Assembly (NCBI GenBank): GCA_030704615.1
Contig: CM060731.1
Span: forward strand, 88,332,756-88,392,755
Source of the DNA: Takakia lepidozioides
Taxonomy: Eukaryota; Streptophyta; Takakiopsida; Takakiales; Takakiaceae
Reading direction: 5' to 3'
DNA: 60,000 nucleotides
Positions 11,270-20,978 of the stretch are shown one piece after another. The notes beneath the pieces were generated by a model. That model did no database searches, was not told the origin of the DNA, and worked only from the letters and a program-made list of their open reading frames with translations. How positions within the stretch are numbered: the first letter of the stretch is position 1; each line of letters opens with the position of its first letter. A program made the translations under genes and the position numbers.

Positions 11270-12154
11270 AAGTACGTAGCGGAGAAGGTCCGCCTGAAAA
11301 CGGAACGGAGTGCATTTGCAAAAGCATGGCAGAGGGGCGGTCGTAGGCGTAGATCCCCGGTGGAGTACCCCACAACAATGGAGGAGCTGCAGCCCTTTGC
11401 AGTGTGGGTCAGATCTACAGTTGTAGTGTACGCATCAGAGAACGAGGACCCAAATCAGGGCATGGTGAGTCTGTCATTCCCCCCGGGGCTGATTGCCACT
11501 TCGTACCGCTCAATGAAAGCATATGGCAATCATTATAGAGTGGACGATGCCAACACTAGCCTCCTGGTGACTTATGATAGCGGAGTGGCATCATTTTTTG
11601 AACAAGAGAGTAGGAGCTGTGCACAAGATCGGAATCCAATTTCATGCCCTGTGCAATATGTAGGAGTCATCAAAGAGATCCTTAAACTAGACTATGGTCT
11701 TGTGAAGCCAATTCTATTCCGTTGTTCTTGGGTAAAAGCCAATATGGTGGGAGAGAATGCCACCATGAAACGGGATGAGTACGGGTTCCTCCTTGCTGAT
11801 TTCAGAAAAATGCTACCACCAGATGAAGAGCCATTCATCTTCCCATCGCAAGTTGAGCAAGTTTTCTTTTCAGATGACACCCATGCGCCGGGATGGAAGG
11901 TGGTTCTTCAGAAGGACCCCCAGGCCAAACGAGTCGTGGCCGACGTCCATGATCTGGACCTAGGGGAGAATGCCGACCACGAGGGTCTGAGAGAACCACG
12001 AAATCTACCAGATACGGCCGAACCAGTCTCTTTGGAAGGAACAGTTACCTTTAATGATGAAGACATTCCAGGGTTGGAAATTACCGCAAGGCAAATTGCA
12101 GATGTGGGCAGTGAAGGGGAAGATTCTTCGGATACGGACAGTGAGCCTAGCTGA
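11270..12154 (+). CDS. CACTA transposase C-terminal exon, DUF4216
   Basis: An open exon follows a plausible acceptor (TTTCTGCCAG near 11270). It reads KYVAEKVRLKTERSAFAKAW, then VWVRSTVVVYAS, VTYDSGVASFFEQESRS, PVQYVGVIKEILKLDYG, ILFRCSWVKANM and EPFIFPSQVEQVFFSDD, ending in an acidic Ser-rich tail (DVGSEGEDSSDTDSEPS) and TGA at 12154. These blocks are the DUF4216 domain found after DUF4218 in CACTA transposases. This last exon has no lesion that I can see, unlike the exons before it. Its role in transposition is not established. Confidence 0.85.
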   Translation, partial: KYVAEKVRLKTERSAFAKAWQRGGRRRRSPVEYPTTMEELQPFAVWVRSTVVVYASENEDPNQGMVSLSFPPGLIATSYRSMKAYGNHYRVDDANTSLLVTYDSGVASFFEQESRSCAQDRNPISCPVQYVGVIKEILKLDYGLVKPILFRCSWVKANMVGENATMKRDEYGFLLADFRKMLPPDEEPFIFPSQVEQVFFSDDTHAPGWKVVLQKDPQAKRVVADVHDLDLGENADHEGLREPRNLPDTAEPVSLEGTVTFNDEDIPGLEITARQIADVGSEGEDSSDTDSEPS

Positions 12155-12730
12155 ATCTCAGTGTCCATTAAGCTGGTAGCTCATAGACGAGAGCTGTGCT
12201 AAGGACTCTTACTGTCCTTAGAACCCATTTTGTACAGTCCTGCAAGTGCGCAAGGCCGAGACAGTTAATCGTATCGATAATGTCCCGGAATGTGGTCTGT
12301 ACTCTCTTGTGAACAAACCTATATTTACTTGCCAATATTGTTTCTGACATGTGAAGAGAGGATCGTTTTTATGTACGGGAAGTAGACGTGAATGTGTGCA
12401 TGCCTTTTTTGGCACATCTGCATGCTTTCCAGGAACAAAGACCAATGGAATGGGGGGTGTCTCCAAAGGAGCAGGACCGGATGACACCTTTTCATGCTTC
12501 CTTTGCTTTCCTTCTCACCATTGCTGCATTCTCCCACCTGCCCAGCAGCAACACTCTCGAAGCAATAACATGACATATGTTGCAGCATGGTCTTCTTCAC
12601 CAGTGAAGGAGCTTTTTTGCTACATGTACTGCCACGTCTACATTAACATTGATCCCTGCAAGCACTTGGCAAGAACCCCCAGAGCCGCAAATCTAGCAAC
12701 CACCACAAACACATCTAACTGATTGTAGTG
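12155..12730. other. 3' subterminal region and right terminus of CACTA element
   Basis: No gene. The last bases, ending GATTGTAGTG at 12730, form the right terminal inverted repeat (complement CACTACAATC). TIRs starting CACTACAA also bound the elements at 39469-45248 and 40319-41162. Confidence 0.55.
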
Positions 12731-12939
12731 ACACGAGAATAGCTCACTTGCAGAGGAATTGAACCTCCAGCCAAATGAATGGCTCTGCCCCTTGCAGCAC
12801 AAGTGCGATGCAAAAACAAGGTGAGTACCAAATGAAGAAGCACTTACGAGGTCCCCATCCCTCAGATGGGCTCCCACTTCTGCGGAGGAACTGTGCAGGC
12901 CTGACCAGCACCAAATTGCATGAATCCTAAGCCTGAATG

Positions 12940-13750
12940 TCAAATGCAGGTTTATGTCGCGATGCAGCACGCCATCATATTCAAATCTGCATTCCCAGTA
13001 CATTTCTTGGATGCATCTGGATCCAAACTCTATCTCTGCACCTTCAGCTATCCATGCTTTGCAGAAATCATGCATACATGCTTGCCTTGGTGCTTGCAGC
13101 TGACAATGACTGCCTTCATTTGTTCTAGGAAAAACCCAATTCAGACTCATCACACTAGTTCCTATGCTCAATGGATATGTGTTACTCTCTGTATTTCAAC
13201 GTGCATTCACCTTTTTGCCTCGGTTGACCCACCGTTGCCTGCCAGGGTCAGAAAAGCAGTCATTCCCCAGCTTTGACGACGTCTGTGTTACCTGTTTCCC
13301 CTCACTTTCCTGTTGTCACATTGGCATCATCACTTCAAAGTCACTCCAAACTATCAAAGATTAACTGAAGTAGCAAACTTGCAGAATTGAACATGAAATT
13401 TTAGGGCCAATTTTGATAAGAGGGGAAAAGCGCCTGAAATGTGTTGAACGCGGTGCCTTCATTAGCAGTGCCTGATTTCCAGATATGAGCCGGCTGCTGT
13501 TGCGCTTCCACTTGACCATCTACCCATGCAGGTTTGTTGCCACTATTGATCCACAGGGAATCACAGATAATCTTGTGCTTGAAATTTGGCCCTCTTGGAT
13601 GAATGTGGACCCACACTCCATCCCTGCTCCTTCAGGTATCACTGCCTCTGCAGAAAAGATGCATACATCCTTGCCTTGCAGCTGATAATGGTAGCCTAGA
13701 TTTGTTCTAGGAAACACCGAACACAACTTATCACACTAGTTCCTATGTTG
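12940..13750. repeat. Diverged tandem duplication
   Basis: 12945-13165 and 13520-13745 are related direct repeats, most clearly in TTTGTTCTAGGAAA, TCACACTAGTTCCTATG, GCAGAAATCATGCATACAT versus GCAGAAAAGATGCATACAT, and the shared CTTGCCTTG...GCAGCTGA. On the minus strand both copies read ...VFPRTN followed by (S/Y)H(C/Y)QLQ, so a coding origin is possible. I do not recognise it. No other gene is visible in 12731-13814. Confidence 0.5.
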
Positions 13751-14099
13751 TCTTGCATCTGGTACTCTCTGCAATCCAACAGGCATACACCATTGCCTCG
13801 ATTGTCCCACTATTGGGGGTTGCTATTCCATGAGCTCATGAGCGGTGAGCTCATGAGCTCATGAGTGGGCATGGCTCACCCATGAGCCGCAAAGTAACAC
13901 ACTTCGAATTTCGGCAGATTTTTTTCGGGCCAAAAACTATAAAATAATTGAAAATCGAAGATTTCTGCGCTCATGCTAGAAGCACTCCGCTCATGAGTAC
14001 CAGTGTACGCTCATGACTTGGAGCCCAGGCTCATGGACCGCCAGGCCAGATCATAGAAAAACTGAATTCTGGGCAATAACGACACCGAAATTATCCTAG

Positions 14100-14580
14100 A
14101 GGCAGAGACGCAAGCGGAATTAGGATCCGGGTTTGCAGACTCCGAAAACGCAATGACGACCTATAACCGTGGATAGTACTGTTGCAGAAGTGCAGGATGG
14201 TTGGGTATAACGGCGCCGTAATTGGGCACAGGAAAAGAAATAGCCAGCTGAAGGCTCGGGAGTGAAGCCAACAACGATGAAAGTAATTGGGCTCCGCCAA
14301 CCAAATACCCGGCTGCATCCTCCGGAATGCAGGTGATAACGGCGCCGAAATGGGCCCCGGAAACCAAATACTCGGCTGAAGCCACCGGAGTGCAGCCGAT
14401 AACGACGCCGAAATTGGGTCCGGAAACCAAATACCCGGCTGAAGGCTGGGGATTGCAACCAATAACGGCGCCGAAATTGACCTGCGGAAACAAAATTCTC
14501 GGCTGAAGCTTCCGCACTCCATCCAATAACGGCGCCGAAATTGGGCTTCGGAGAGCAAATACCCGCCTTACGGTGAGGGA
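14100..14580. repeat. About 63-bp tandem repeat with CGGCGCCG core
   Basis: Roughly seven diverged units of about 60-65 bp share AACGGCGCCGAAATTGGG, CGGAAACCAAATACCCGGC and TGAAG.C..CGGAGTGCAGCC. Most units hold one GGCGCC or a decayed form such as CGACGCCG. The array ends just upstream of the small gene at 14664, which places it as a possible promoter-side regulatory array. The core resembles the CGG-NN-CCG centre of the element's other palindromes. Confidence 0.75.
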
Positions 14581-14663
14581 GGCCTTGCTCTCATTTTGCT
14601 CTTCACTCTTCTCTGTTGTGCCCATCTCCTCCCTGCTTTGAGTTCGTGCTGTGTCGTGAGGCC

Positions 14664-15215
14664 ATGTCGTGCCCGAATCACATCTATCGACGCCAGACGG
14701 GAGTCATTTTCCCGAAAGCAGACGACATCATTGTCTTCCTGGATGTTTACAGGGACGATCCTCGACTTGTCCAGCTGAGAGCAATGGAGTTTCTTCCAGG
14801 ATTGCACGATTCTCCTGGACCCCGGCTGGGGAGCAGGTGGTTCCTACGCATCATGGACCTGGACTTTCCGCATGAGTGGGAGCCGAACAGATCACGCACA
14901 ACGTTGCTGTATCGCTGGAATTGTTGCGCGTGGACGTATGATGAGTGCATAGGTGAAAACTTTACGCGTGGACGGACTGGCTCGGAAAGTGGGAACATTC
15001 TCTTCAGTTATGAGGATGAGGAGGAGGGGAACACAGGGCCCACTATGAAAATGTCCTTCTACCAAGGGGGCGCTATCGATAAACACGACATCCTCGTTAG
15101 TTTCAACCGGGCGACAGAAACCACTGACATTTTGTTCAAATATAGGCACCCGGTCACTGAGGAGGTCCTTGAGAGGCCAGTTAGAGTTCCTTCTTCTTGG
15201 GTGAGGGGACCATAG
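14664..15215 (+). CDS. Small palindrome-element protein (family 1), copy A
   Basis: 183 codons from ATG at 14664 to TAG at 15213-15215. The frame is open further upstream, but this ATG (MSCPNHIYRR) aligns best with the MPC(R/F)RN starts of the other members. Family landmarks in order: DDIIVFLDVYRDD, LRAMEFLPG, GSRWFLRIMDLDFP, RSRTTLLYRWNCCAWT, ECIGENFTRG, SFYQGGAIDKHDILVSFNRA and a C-terminal RPVRVP. The pattern of alternating hydrophobic residues suggests a beta-rich globular fold. No signal peptide or catalytic motif is evident. Family members at 17942, 25697, 17385 (minus) and 25140 (minus) share these blocks. I do not recognise the family or its function. Confidence 0.75.
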   Translation: MSCPNHIYRRQTGVIFPKADDIIVFLDVYRDDPRLVQLRAMEFLPGLHDSPGPRLGSRWFLRIMDLDFPHEWEPNRSRTTLLYRWNCCAWTYDECIGENFTRGRTGSESGNILFSYEDEEEGNTGPTMKMSFYQGGAIDKHDILVSFNRATETTDILFKYRHPVTEEVLERPVRVPSSWVRGP

Positions 15216-15463
15216 GTAGACATGTTTCGACTCGCTGACACTCATGGCACATACATTTTCATTCAGAAATCAAGCAGCTTCCCTGTGCCATATGGGGAAT
15301 ATACATGCTTGGATAATCTTCTGTTAAGGTTTTTTGCAATTCACTGCCAGTATGCTGGGACGTGTCCTTTGTCGTATGGATTGCTGTTTGCACAAGGTGC
15401 GGTATGCAAATGCTGGAATGTGCAGTAGGACCCTTCCCACTGGGACACAGAACTAGCAATCTT

Positions 15464-16811
15464 GGCAAAAACACGCAGACAGGAATTGCGAAGTGGACCC
15501 GCAAGAGCGCCGTCCCAATTCTGAAGAAGAAGTGGACATGCATAAACACATTGGGCCTTCGGTCGGAAGGGAAGAAGGTAATTACGACCTTGGCACTCGT
15601 CCTTTCATTTTCTTAGGAGTTTTGAAATGCGGTGCCGCATTCGATTTCTAATCGTTCCCCACTGTGTATGCAGACAAAGCAGTTCGATGCATACTGCTTT
15701 GTGAAGGAGAACTCCACCTTTGTTTTCCGGAAGGAGGGATTGTTGGTTGACCCGACCTGCGACCCCATCGAATACGACGTCCTATTCAACAACGTTCCCA
15801 CGGAACTTCTCCCTCATAGCCTCACTTCAACTGAACCCCTGCGGTATTCACGCACTCGGAGCCCTGCCTTCATTCAGACAATTATGGAGACATGCACTGA
15901 CGTGGAGGGCACAGTGCTCGACCTCGTCTGTGGGACAAGTATGCAGAATCTTGTTGTATGCTTTTCTGCAAACTCTCGTTATGCTTTCATTCGCAACATC
16001 TGAAGGGCCATGTCATAATGTGTGGATGGCATTGTAACAGGTGCCTCAATGTGGGTTGGGTGGTTTTCCGACCGGCACCTCTTTGCCTACGAGGAGGACA
16101 CAGGCGTCTGGGGATACCATCTAGAAGGGCTGCAACGGAATGTGAAGGCTCCCATCGAAGTCAAAGACTCCTCGGATTCGTCGGAGTCGGAGGAAGAGAC
16201 AGTGGACATTGATGCCGAGGAGAACCCGGAATACGAGTGAGTGCAAACATTGTAAGTTTGCAAAGCCTTCTGTGTGATTTTTTGTCAAACGCATATCCGG
16301 ACTGTGGTTCTCATTGGTCTCGTTGGTGATTGTTATGTGCAGGATTGGAGGATCCGGGTCGAAACATGTAGGGCCTACACTTCCTGCCAGGAAGAATGTC
16401 CCGTTCTTTGCGAAGGCCGACTTCATGACGAGCCCGGTGAAGGACTACTCCCTTCCTAGTTATGCAGCTAAACTCGCAAATACAGCGATTAGACGATGTG
16501 AGAATCCCAGTAAAGTAGAGCAGATTTTGGAGAGGGCTAGGGAGGACAGAAGGATAAGGAAAGAGTTGGCAACAGCTGAGGCAGGTAGACGGGTGCGAAA
16601 GTTCATATGTGATTCAGCGGATGAGAGCGATGCAGACACGGAGGACGACGAGCCAACGGAGGTGAGATGGTCGGTTCCGCAAGGTGAAGATGGGATTTTC
16701 GAAAGCCTGGCCAACGACCAGTCCACTGGAGATGAGAAAGGCAATGACGGGGTGGAGGCGGAGCAGGACAGTCAAGGACAGGACGACAGTAGTGATGATT
16801 TTCAAGATTAA
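15464..16811 (+). pseudogene. Methyltransferase-like gene, left copy (5' part missing)
   Basis: Exons are inferred from in-phase GT-AG junctions: up to 15577, 15674-15938, 16041-16236 and 16343-16811. Splicing 15938 to 16041 creates VLDLVCGTSASMWVGWF followed by SDRHLFAYEEDTGVWG. This resembles the C-terminal motif I (DxFxGxG) and the following acidic motif of beta-class N4-cytosine or N6-adenine DNA methyltransferases; RSPAFIQTIMETC before it fits motif X. An acidic Ser/Glu tail follows (SSESEEETVDIDAEE), then a helical basic segment (KVEQILERAREDRRIRKELA) and a highly acidic C-terminus ending DDSSDDFQD. Homology to the right copy starts only at 15464, so the N-terminal half with the expected catalytic (S/D)PP(Y/W) motif is absent. 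I call it truncated. Confidence 0.6.
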
Positions 16812-16856
16812 TACAATTTTAATGAACTCTCTGTACATTTAAATTCAATTCCAGAG

Positions 16857-16864
16857 TATATAAA
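16857..16864 (+). promoter_or_regulatory. TATA box, left copy
   Basis: TATATAAA followed by GGGAATTC, 46 bases after the stop of the methyltransferase-like gene. The first palindrome lies about 85 bases downstream. The same box is kept in the right copy at 23313. Confidence 0.5.
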
Positions 16865-16947
16865 GGGAATTCTCCCCGTCCTTCATGTCCCCTCTCCCAT
16901 GTGCTTCTAAACGACAACATCGTCCAAACTTGGTCCCTCCCAAATCT

Positions 16948-17123
16948 GAAATGCGGCACCGCATTTCAATGTCTGAACGGAAATGTGGCAACTGCAAAAA
17001 CCTCGTTTGGAAATGCGGCACCGCATTTCCGTTTCCGACACGGCAGTTTTGCCGATTGCCAGCTCCTTCCATGGATGTAAATCGAAATGCGGAGGTCGAA
17101 CATGGAAATGCGGTGCCGCATTT
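16948..17123. repeat. Palindrome cluster AAATGCGG-NN-CCGCATTT, left copy
   Basis: Perfect or near-perfect 18-22 bp palindromes lie at 16948-16967 (central CA), 17009-17030 (CA) and 17104-17123 (TG). Single copies also occur at 15624-15641, inside the first intron of the methyltransferase-like gene, and in decayed form at 17668-17686. This copy lacks the 1.2-kb stretch that holds most of the array in the right copy. Confidence 0.9.
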
Positions 17124-17151
17124 ACCTTTTGGAGATGGACATTTTTCCAAG

Positions 17152-17385
17152 TATATCGAGGTCAACAATTTTCAGGACCCACGGACCGCATTGACCCTCG
17201 CCCTCACCTCGCTCAAAGCGGTAATAGCCCTCCAGATACTCCATTGCGCGCAAAGACTCCCGCTTGATTCCAGATGCGTCTGTGAAAACTGAAAGCCAGA
17301 CAATGATGTCTCCTGATTCTGGTTTGAACATAGCATAATCGTGGCCATGATAAGGGCAGTCAGCAGGATTTCGGCGGCACGGCAT
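17152..17385 (-). pseudogene. Small palindrome-element protein (family 1), truncated copy
   Basis: From ATG at 17383-17385 the minus strand reads MPCRRNPADCPYHGHDYAMF, then SGDIIVWLSVFTDASG, LRAMEYLEGYYRFERGEGEG and GPWVLKIVDLDI, matching the N-terminal half of the family. At about 17150 it runs into the deletion junction of this copy of the element, so the second half (LLRWNCCQWT onward) is missing. The reading frame up to that point is intact, whereas the homologue at 24563-25140 keeps the full length but has stops. It is divergent from the plus-strand member at 17942, with about 560 bp between them. Confidence 0.75.
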
Positions 17386-17941
17386 CCCTGAAAAAGAGTA
17401 GCACAGTACGCTCAATGACAGCAGTTCCCGGATAGAGGAGGTAGCAGCGCGGTGGCTGGAAGAAATTCAAGCAAACGCTGCAATTCCTCACAAACACTCC
17501 AGGGCACATTTAAATTTCCCCCCGACAGGAACCTGCACGGATGAAGATTGGCTCATCCATGAATGTAACAGTTTCAATTTCCTTCCCTGCCATGCAAACT
17601 ATGGGCAGTAAGTGCCAGGTGGGCCTATAGCCACTCGAGACGACGAAGTCCATCCCCCCTTCGATGTAAATGCGGCGCCAAATTTCCATCCGGGGGATGG
17701 ACTTCGGTGGCAGATTTCAAACTATACCCCGTGGATGAGAAAGAGGTATCGGTTCATCCACCGCTGGCGTGTTGAACACGTTACACGATGATTGGTGGGT
17801 ACTTGTGACCCAGATGGTCCATTATTGGAGCCCGCACTGCTCTTTCGCTTCTCATCATTTCGAAAATCTAAGGGCTTCGTTGTTGTCCACAAGGTCATTG
17901 TCATCGGCATCAAAGACGTCCTCAGGTCCTCCTTTGCAAGG

Positions 17942-18505
17942 ATGCCGTGCTTCCGGAACCGGGACAACTGCCCTTATGGAGGCATCGATTATGCAATGTA
18001 TTCGGCCACATCGGGAGACATCGTTATCTGGTACACAGATTACACAGAAGATACTGGTTCGAATGTGGAAACATTGTCCGCTTTTGAGTATCTCCCAGGC
18101 CAGTACGCCTTCGAGCGGGGTGACGATCTTGGTCTGAGGAGTCCGTGGCTCCTGCGCATCCTTGATTCCGATTTTCCCAGCTACGACGGGCACCCATGCA
18201 GAAGAATGCGCACTGCTATGCTGTTGCGCTGGAACTGCTGCCAGTGGACGTGGGTGGACTCCATCGGAGAGACTTATACTCCTGAAGGAGTGCGCTCATC
18301 TTCTCCATTGTATGGGGACATTCGCATTGGTGTGGACGGCGAAAACGTGAAGCGTTCCATATTCGATGGTGGTATGATTGAAGGGCAGGACATTGTGGTG
18401 AACATCAACAGGGGTGGTACAACGGCTGCAATCCAGTTTACCTGGAGGAGCCCGAAGACTCATGAGCTAGTTCTCAGAGCAGTCGAAGTCCCATTGACAA
18501 CGTGA
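17942..18505 (+). CDS. Small palindrome-element protein (family 1), copy B
   Basis: 187 codons from ATG at 17942 to TGA at 18503-18505. It begins MPCFRNRDNCPYGGIDYAMY and continues with SGDIVIWYTDYTEDTGS, LSAFEYLPGQYAFERG, SPWLLRILDSDFPSY, MRTAMLLRWNCCQWTW, SIGETYTPEG, FDGGMIEGQDIVVNINRGG and the C-terminal THELVLRAVEVP. The open frame extends upstream to 17792 without an ATG; the MPC start matches the other members. Cys and Trp positions (CPY, RWNCCQWT) are conserved across all copies, as expected for a structural core. The copy at 25697 encodes the same protein, so duplication is recent or the protein is constrained. Function unknown. Confidence 0.8.
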   Translation: MPCFRNRDNCPYGGIDYAMYSATSGDIVIWYTDYTEDTGSNVETLSAFEYLPGQYAFERGDDLGLRSPWLLRILDSDFPSYDGHPCRRMRTAMLLRWNCCQWTWVDSIGETYTPEGVRSSSPLYGDIRIGVDGENVKRSIFDGGMIEGQDIVVNINRGGTTAAIQFTWRSPKTHELVLRAVEVPLTT

Positions 18506-18959
18506 CTTGTATTCAGAAGGCACAGGGTTAAAGATTTGTTTGCACAATCAGCACAGTAGACGTGCTTCAAATGCAATTCATGTGGATCAATAAAAACCCC
18601 ATTGTGCCCTCTTTTTGTTCTATTCTGTATCCATCGTTCCCAAAATGCGTCATTCCTCATTTCGTTTGGGATTGGGAGTGTGGGCGGATTTTGCAAGTGG
18701 CTGGTAGGCTGAAATGGGCCCCCATTGTACAGATCAGTACCACCCTACCATTCGCGAAACATTGCCTTTCAATATGTAATTCTAAAAAACATTGCCGAAC
18801 CTCCTTCATCGGGAGGTCCTTCTCCCCCTATGACCGTGACACCCTAAACCCTATTCCCGCAGACACTCATTTCCGGAAAATAGTCCTGCTCATGTTTTTT
18901 TCGACACTTACGACTCTGCTCATGGCTCATGGCTCATGGCTCATGAAATGGCAGCCCCC

Positions 18960-19525
18960 ATTCTGGACCTGTGGTTCGACGACTCGGTGGTTCGTGTTGT
19001 GGATGTCAACGCAGCAGCATAGCGCGGTAATGATCATTGTGGAGGGTGATTGGAGGGCACATGAACCGGGATATGGTAGTTCCACAGGTTTCTTATGCCG
19101 CAGTGGTATTTCTGATGATGGAAGCTCGGAGTAGTTGCTGTACAAAATAAAAACTTGTGGTTGCCTGATGTTTTTATTTCGAGCGTCATATCAATGTGGG
19201 CTTGATGTTGAGTTGAATGGGGTTTGCAAATTCAACTGTCGTCTGACCCTAAATATATTACCTTGTCAGCACAATGGCTTGTGAGGGCTACAATTTTGTG
19301 TCTCTTTCCTGTCCTGCACAATGTTTTACAGTGGTGACGTGGAATAACGGTGCCGAAATACCTCATTCCGCATCCTGGACCAGGAGAAACAGACCCTATT
19401 ATCGAGGTAAGAGGACATAACACCGTCAATAAAGGCACGAAAATTCCAATTCCGCGGATGCCTGCTCATGAGCTCATAGGCTTATAGGCTCATGGGCTCA
19501 TGGGCTCATGAAATAGTAAACCTCA
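18960..19525. other. Unique right part of the left element copy
   Basis: No gene found. It contains a decayed copy of the repeat core (ATAACGGTGCCGAAATA near 19345). It ends with GCTCATGAGCTCATAGGC, GGCTCATGGGCTCATGGG and CATGAAATAGTAAACCTCA, an inverted match to the left end of the right-hand copy at 20519. A terminal region of a related element is the simplest reading. Confidence 0.5.
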
Positions 19526-20309
19526 GTATTTCATATACACTGTGATGCCTCAGGAGAAGCATTGGGAGCGGTGTTAGCCCAAAATATCAAAAGAGACATA
19601 GATTCATCTGTGTACTATGCTAGCAGGTTGTTGAACAGTGCTGAGAGGAACTATAGCACAACTGAAAGAGAAGCATTGGCAATGATTTATGCAGTCAAGA
19701 AATTCAGGCATTACCTATTGGGAAGGAAGTTCATGTTTTATGTGGATCATTAGGCTTTGATTTATCTGGTGAACAAGCCTTTGATAAGTGTCAAGATGGT
19801 TAATAATCTTGCACGAGTTTGAATTCGAAGTTGTTTACAAGCCTGGCCGTTTGCATCTTGTGGCAGATCACTTGTCACGCCTATCAACAGGAGAGCCCGC
19901 CACAGGAGTAGACGATCAATTACCTGATGCGAGTCTATTTGCAGTGGAGGTGCAAGGAAGTGCAGATGATTGGTTAGATTGGCAGTGGCCAATCAGATAC
20001 TACCTTACTCATGGTCAGTGCCCACCTAGTTATGGGAAGGAACAGAGGAAGAGAATAGCTATCAAGACTTTACCTTACACTATGATAGGTGGCAGATTGT
20101 ATAAGCTAGGACTTGATGGAGTTCTTAAACGATGCTTGTATTACCAAGAAGTAAATAAAATTTTGGAGGAAGTTCATAAAGGAGTGGCTGGAGGTCATTT
20201 TGGAGAGGAGATTACCAGCAGGAAAATACTACTTGTAGGTTACTGCTGGGCTACTCTGTTCAAAGATGTGCACAGGTATTGCAAGAGTTGTGATGAGTGT
20301 CCCAACTGA
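19526..20309 (+). pseudogene. Ty3/gypsy pol fragment: RNase H and integrase H2C2
   Basis: The frame starts directly after the element end at 19525 with FHIHCDASGEALGAVLAQ, YYASRLLNSAERNYSTTERE and AMIYAVKKFRHYLLGRKF: the RNase H domain next to a gypsy reverse transcriptase. A TAG after FYVDH near 19753 and a frameshift near 19790 follow. The frame then resumes with FEFEVVYKPGRLHLVADHLS, RLYKLGLDGVLKRCL and HKGVAGGHFGEEITSRKIL, then HRYCKSCDECPN, the H2C2 zinc-binding start of integrase. The RT domain upstream and the integrase core downstream are absent. Confidence 0.9.
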
Positions 20310-20518
20310 AATACATCATCCTGATTGTCCACTAGGACTACCCCAGGAGTCACCATACTACGCTCAATGGCTGGTCTAGCTGGCAACTCTTGCAACCTTG
20401 CAGCTGCCGCTTGCCATGGCGCAGCTGTGGCTGTCTTCACCCTTGAATCAAGGGCATCCATGCACTGCACCTGATCCGCTATCCCCGCAGATAGTGCCGA
20501 TGCAACACCACTCTCACA
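20310..20518 (-). pseudogene. Gypsy gag fragment, part 1 (left of inserted element)
   Basis: The minus-strand frame reads ESGVASALSAGIADQV, CMDALDSRVKTATAAPWQ and LPARPAIERSMVTPGVVL. It continues the minus-strand gag that ends at 26716 on the other side of the right-hand element. Joining the flanks at the shared TGAGAG gives ...LYESGVASALSAG, an open frame, which supports interruption by the element. Confidence 0.65.
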
Positions 20519-20800
20519 TGAGGTTTACTATTTCATGAGCAGAAACCATGAGCCATGAGCCATAAGCCGCATGAGCCGCATGAGCGGTGAGCCGAAGTCT
20601 AAGACACGTGGATTTCATGAGCGGACTCCTCCAAATTTGGAAATGCGGCAGATTAAACAAGTATTAAAATAATAGTTTTATATTTGACCTTGCCGTTTTT
20701 GGAAGTTACAGATCCTGTAATGCGGCAAAGATATGTCGTCAGTAACAACTCCGCTCATGGTTTTTTAGATCCGCTCATGGAAATGAGTGACCGTGCAACG
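20519..20800. repeat. Subterminal GCTCATGA-rich repeat region
   Basis: Short words built on GCTCATGA or ATGAGC recur (ATGAGCCATGAGCC, CGCATGAGCCGCATGAGCGG, CCGCTCATGG twice near 20750-20780). Matching regions lie at 13825-14035, 18910-18950, 19465-19515 and 26675-26702. They are probably binding sites of a transposition protein. Confidence 0.7.
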
Positions 20801-20978
20801 AGAAATCCAGTATACCACGGCAAAAGGACGTCGCATACTGGCCTGTATAGAGTATTCCGCGGTTTTACATGCCTTAACATTGGAATGAAGCTGACCCTTT
20901 TGCCGCGACTGAACCAATAGAGTCTGCACAATTCTGTCATCTTCCAGTATTCGGCGGGAAAGTTTTGCAAGTGAACTA

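Larger units (their letters stand above)
1428..12730. mobile_element. Decayed autonomous CACTA (En/Spm) transposon
   Basis: The unit holds a tnp2-type transposase on the plus strand (about 8.2-12.15 kb) and divergent accessory frames on the minus strand (about 6.2 to 1.65 kb). This is the usual two-gene CACTA content, here split around a roughly 1.8-kb central region (6.43-8.22 kb). The right end is placed at 12730, where the sequence ends ...CTGATTGTAGTG, the complement of CACTACAATCAG. The same CACTACAA start is seen in the two other CACTA elements of the window. The left end is not visible and is probably in the N gap. The candidate right flanking triplet is ACA (12731-12733) and cannot be checked without the left end. 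All genes carry inactivating lesions, so the element is dead as sequenced. Confidence 0.7.
13815..19525. mobile_element. Left copy of palindrome/methyltransferase element family (mosaic)
   Basis: It begins at 13815 with GGGGGTTGCTATTCCATGAG and a subterminal region full of GAGCTCATGAG/GCTCATGAG words. A matching inverted end, GCTCATGAAATGGCAGCC followed by CCC, lies at 18938-18959. A second inverted end of the other type (CATGAAATAGTAAACCTCA) lies at 19508-19525, directly before a gypsy pol fragment. 15464-18959 is nearly identical to parts of 21920-26714, while 13815-15463 and 18960-19525 are unique. No 8-bp target duplication matches for any pairing of these ends, so the copy is probably a nested or recombined mosaic. 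The superfamily is not assigned. Confidence 0.6.

Noticed and set aside
13815-18959. 3-bp target duplication ATT at the left element, suggesting a Harbinger or CACTA type
   Set aside because: ATT/ATT can be chance, and the right copy gives a longer 8-bp duplication validated by a reading frame; the left copy is a mosaic.
18562-19134. 190-codon plus-strand frame crossing the element end at 18959
   Set aside because: It spans the subterminal repeats and the end of the element; the translation there (repeated AHGSWLM-like text) reflects the GGCTCATGG repeat.
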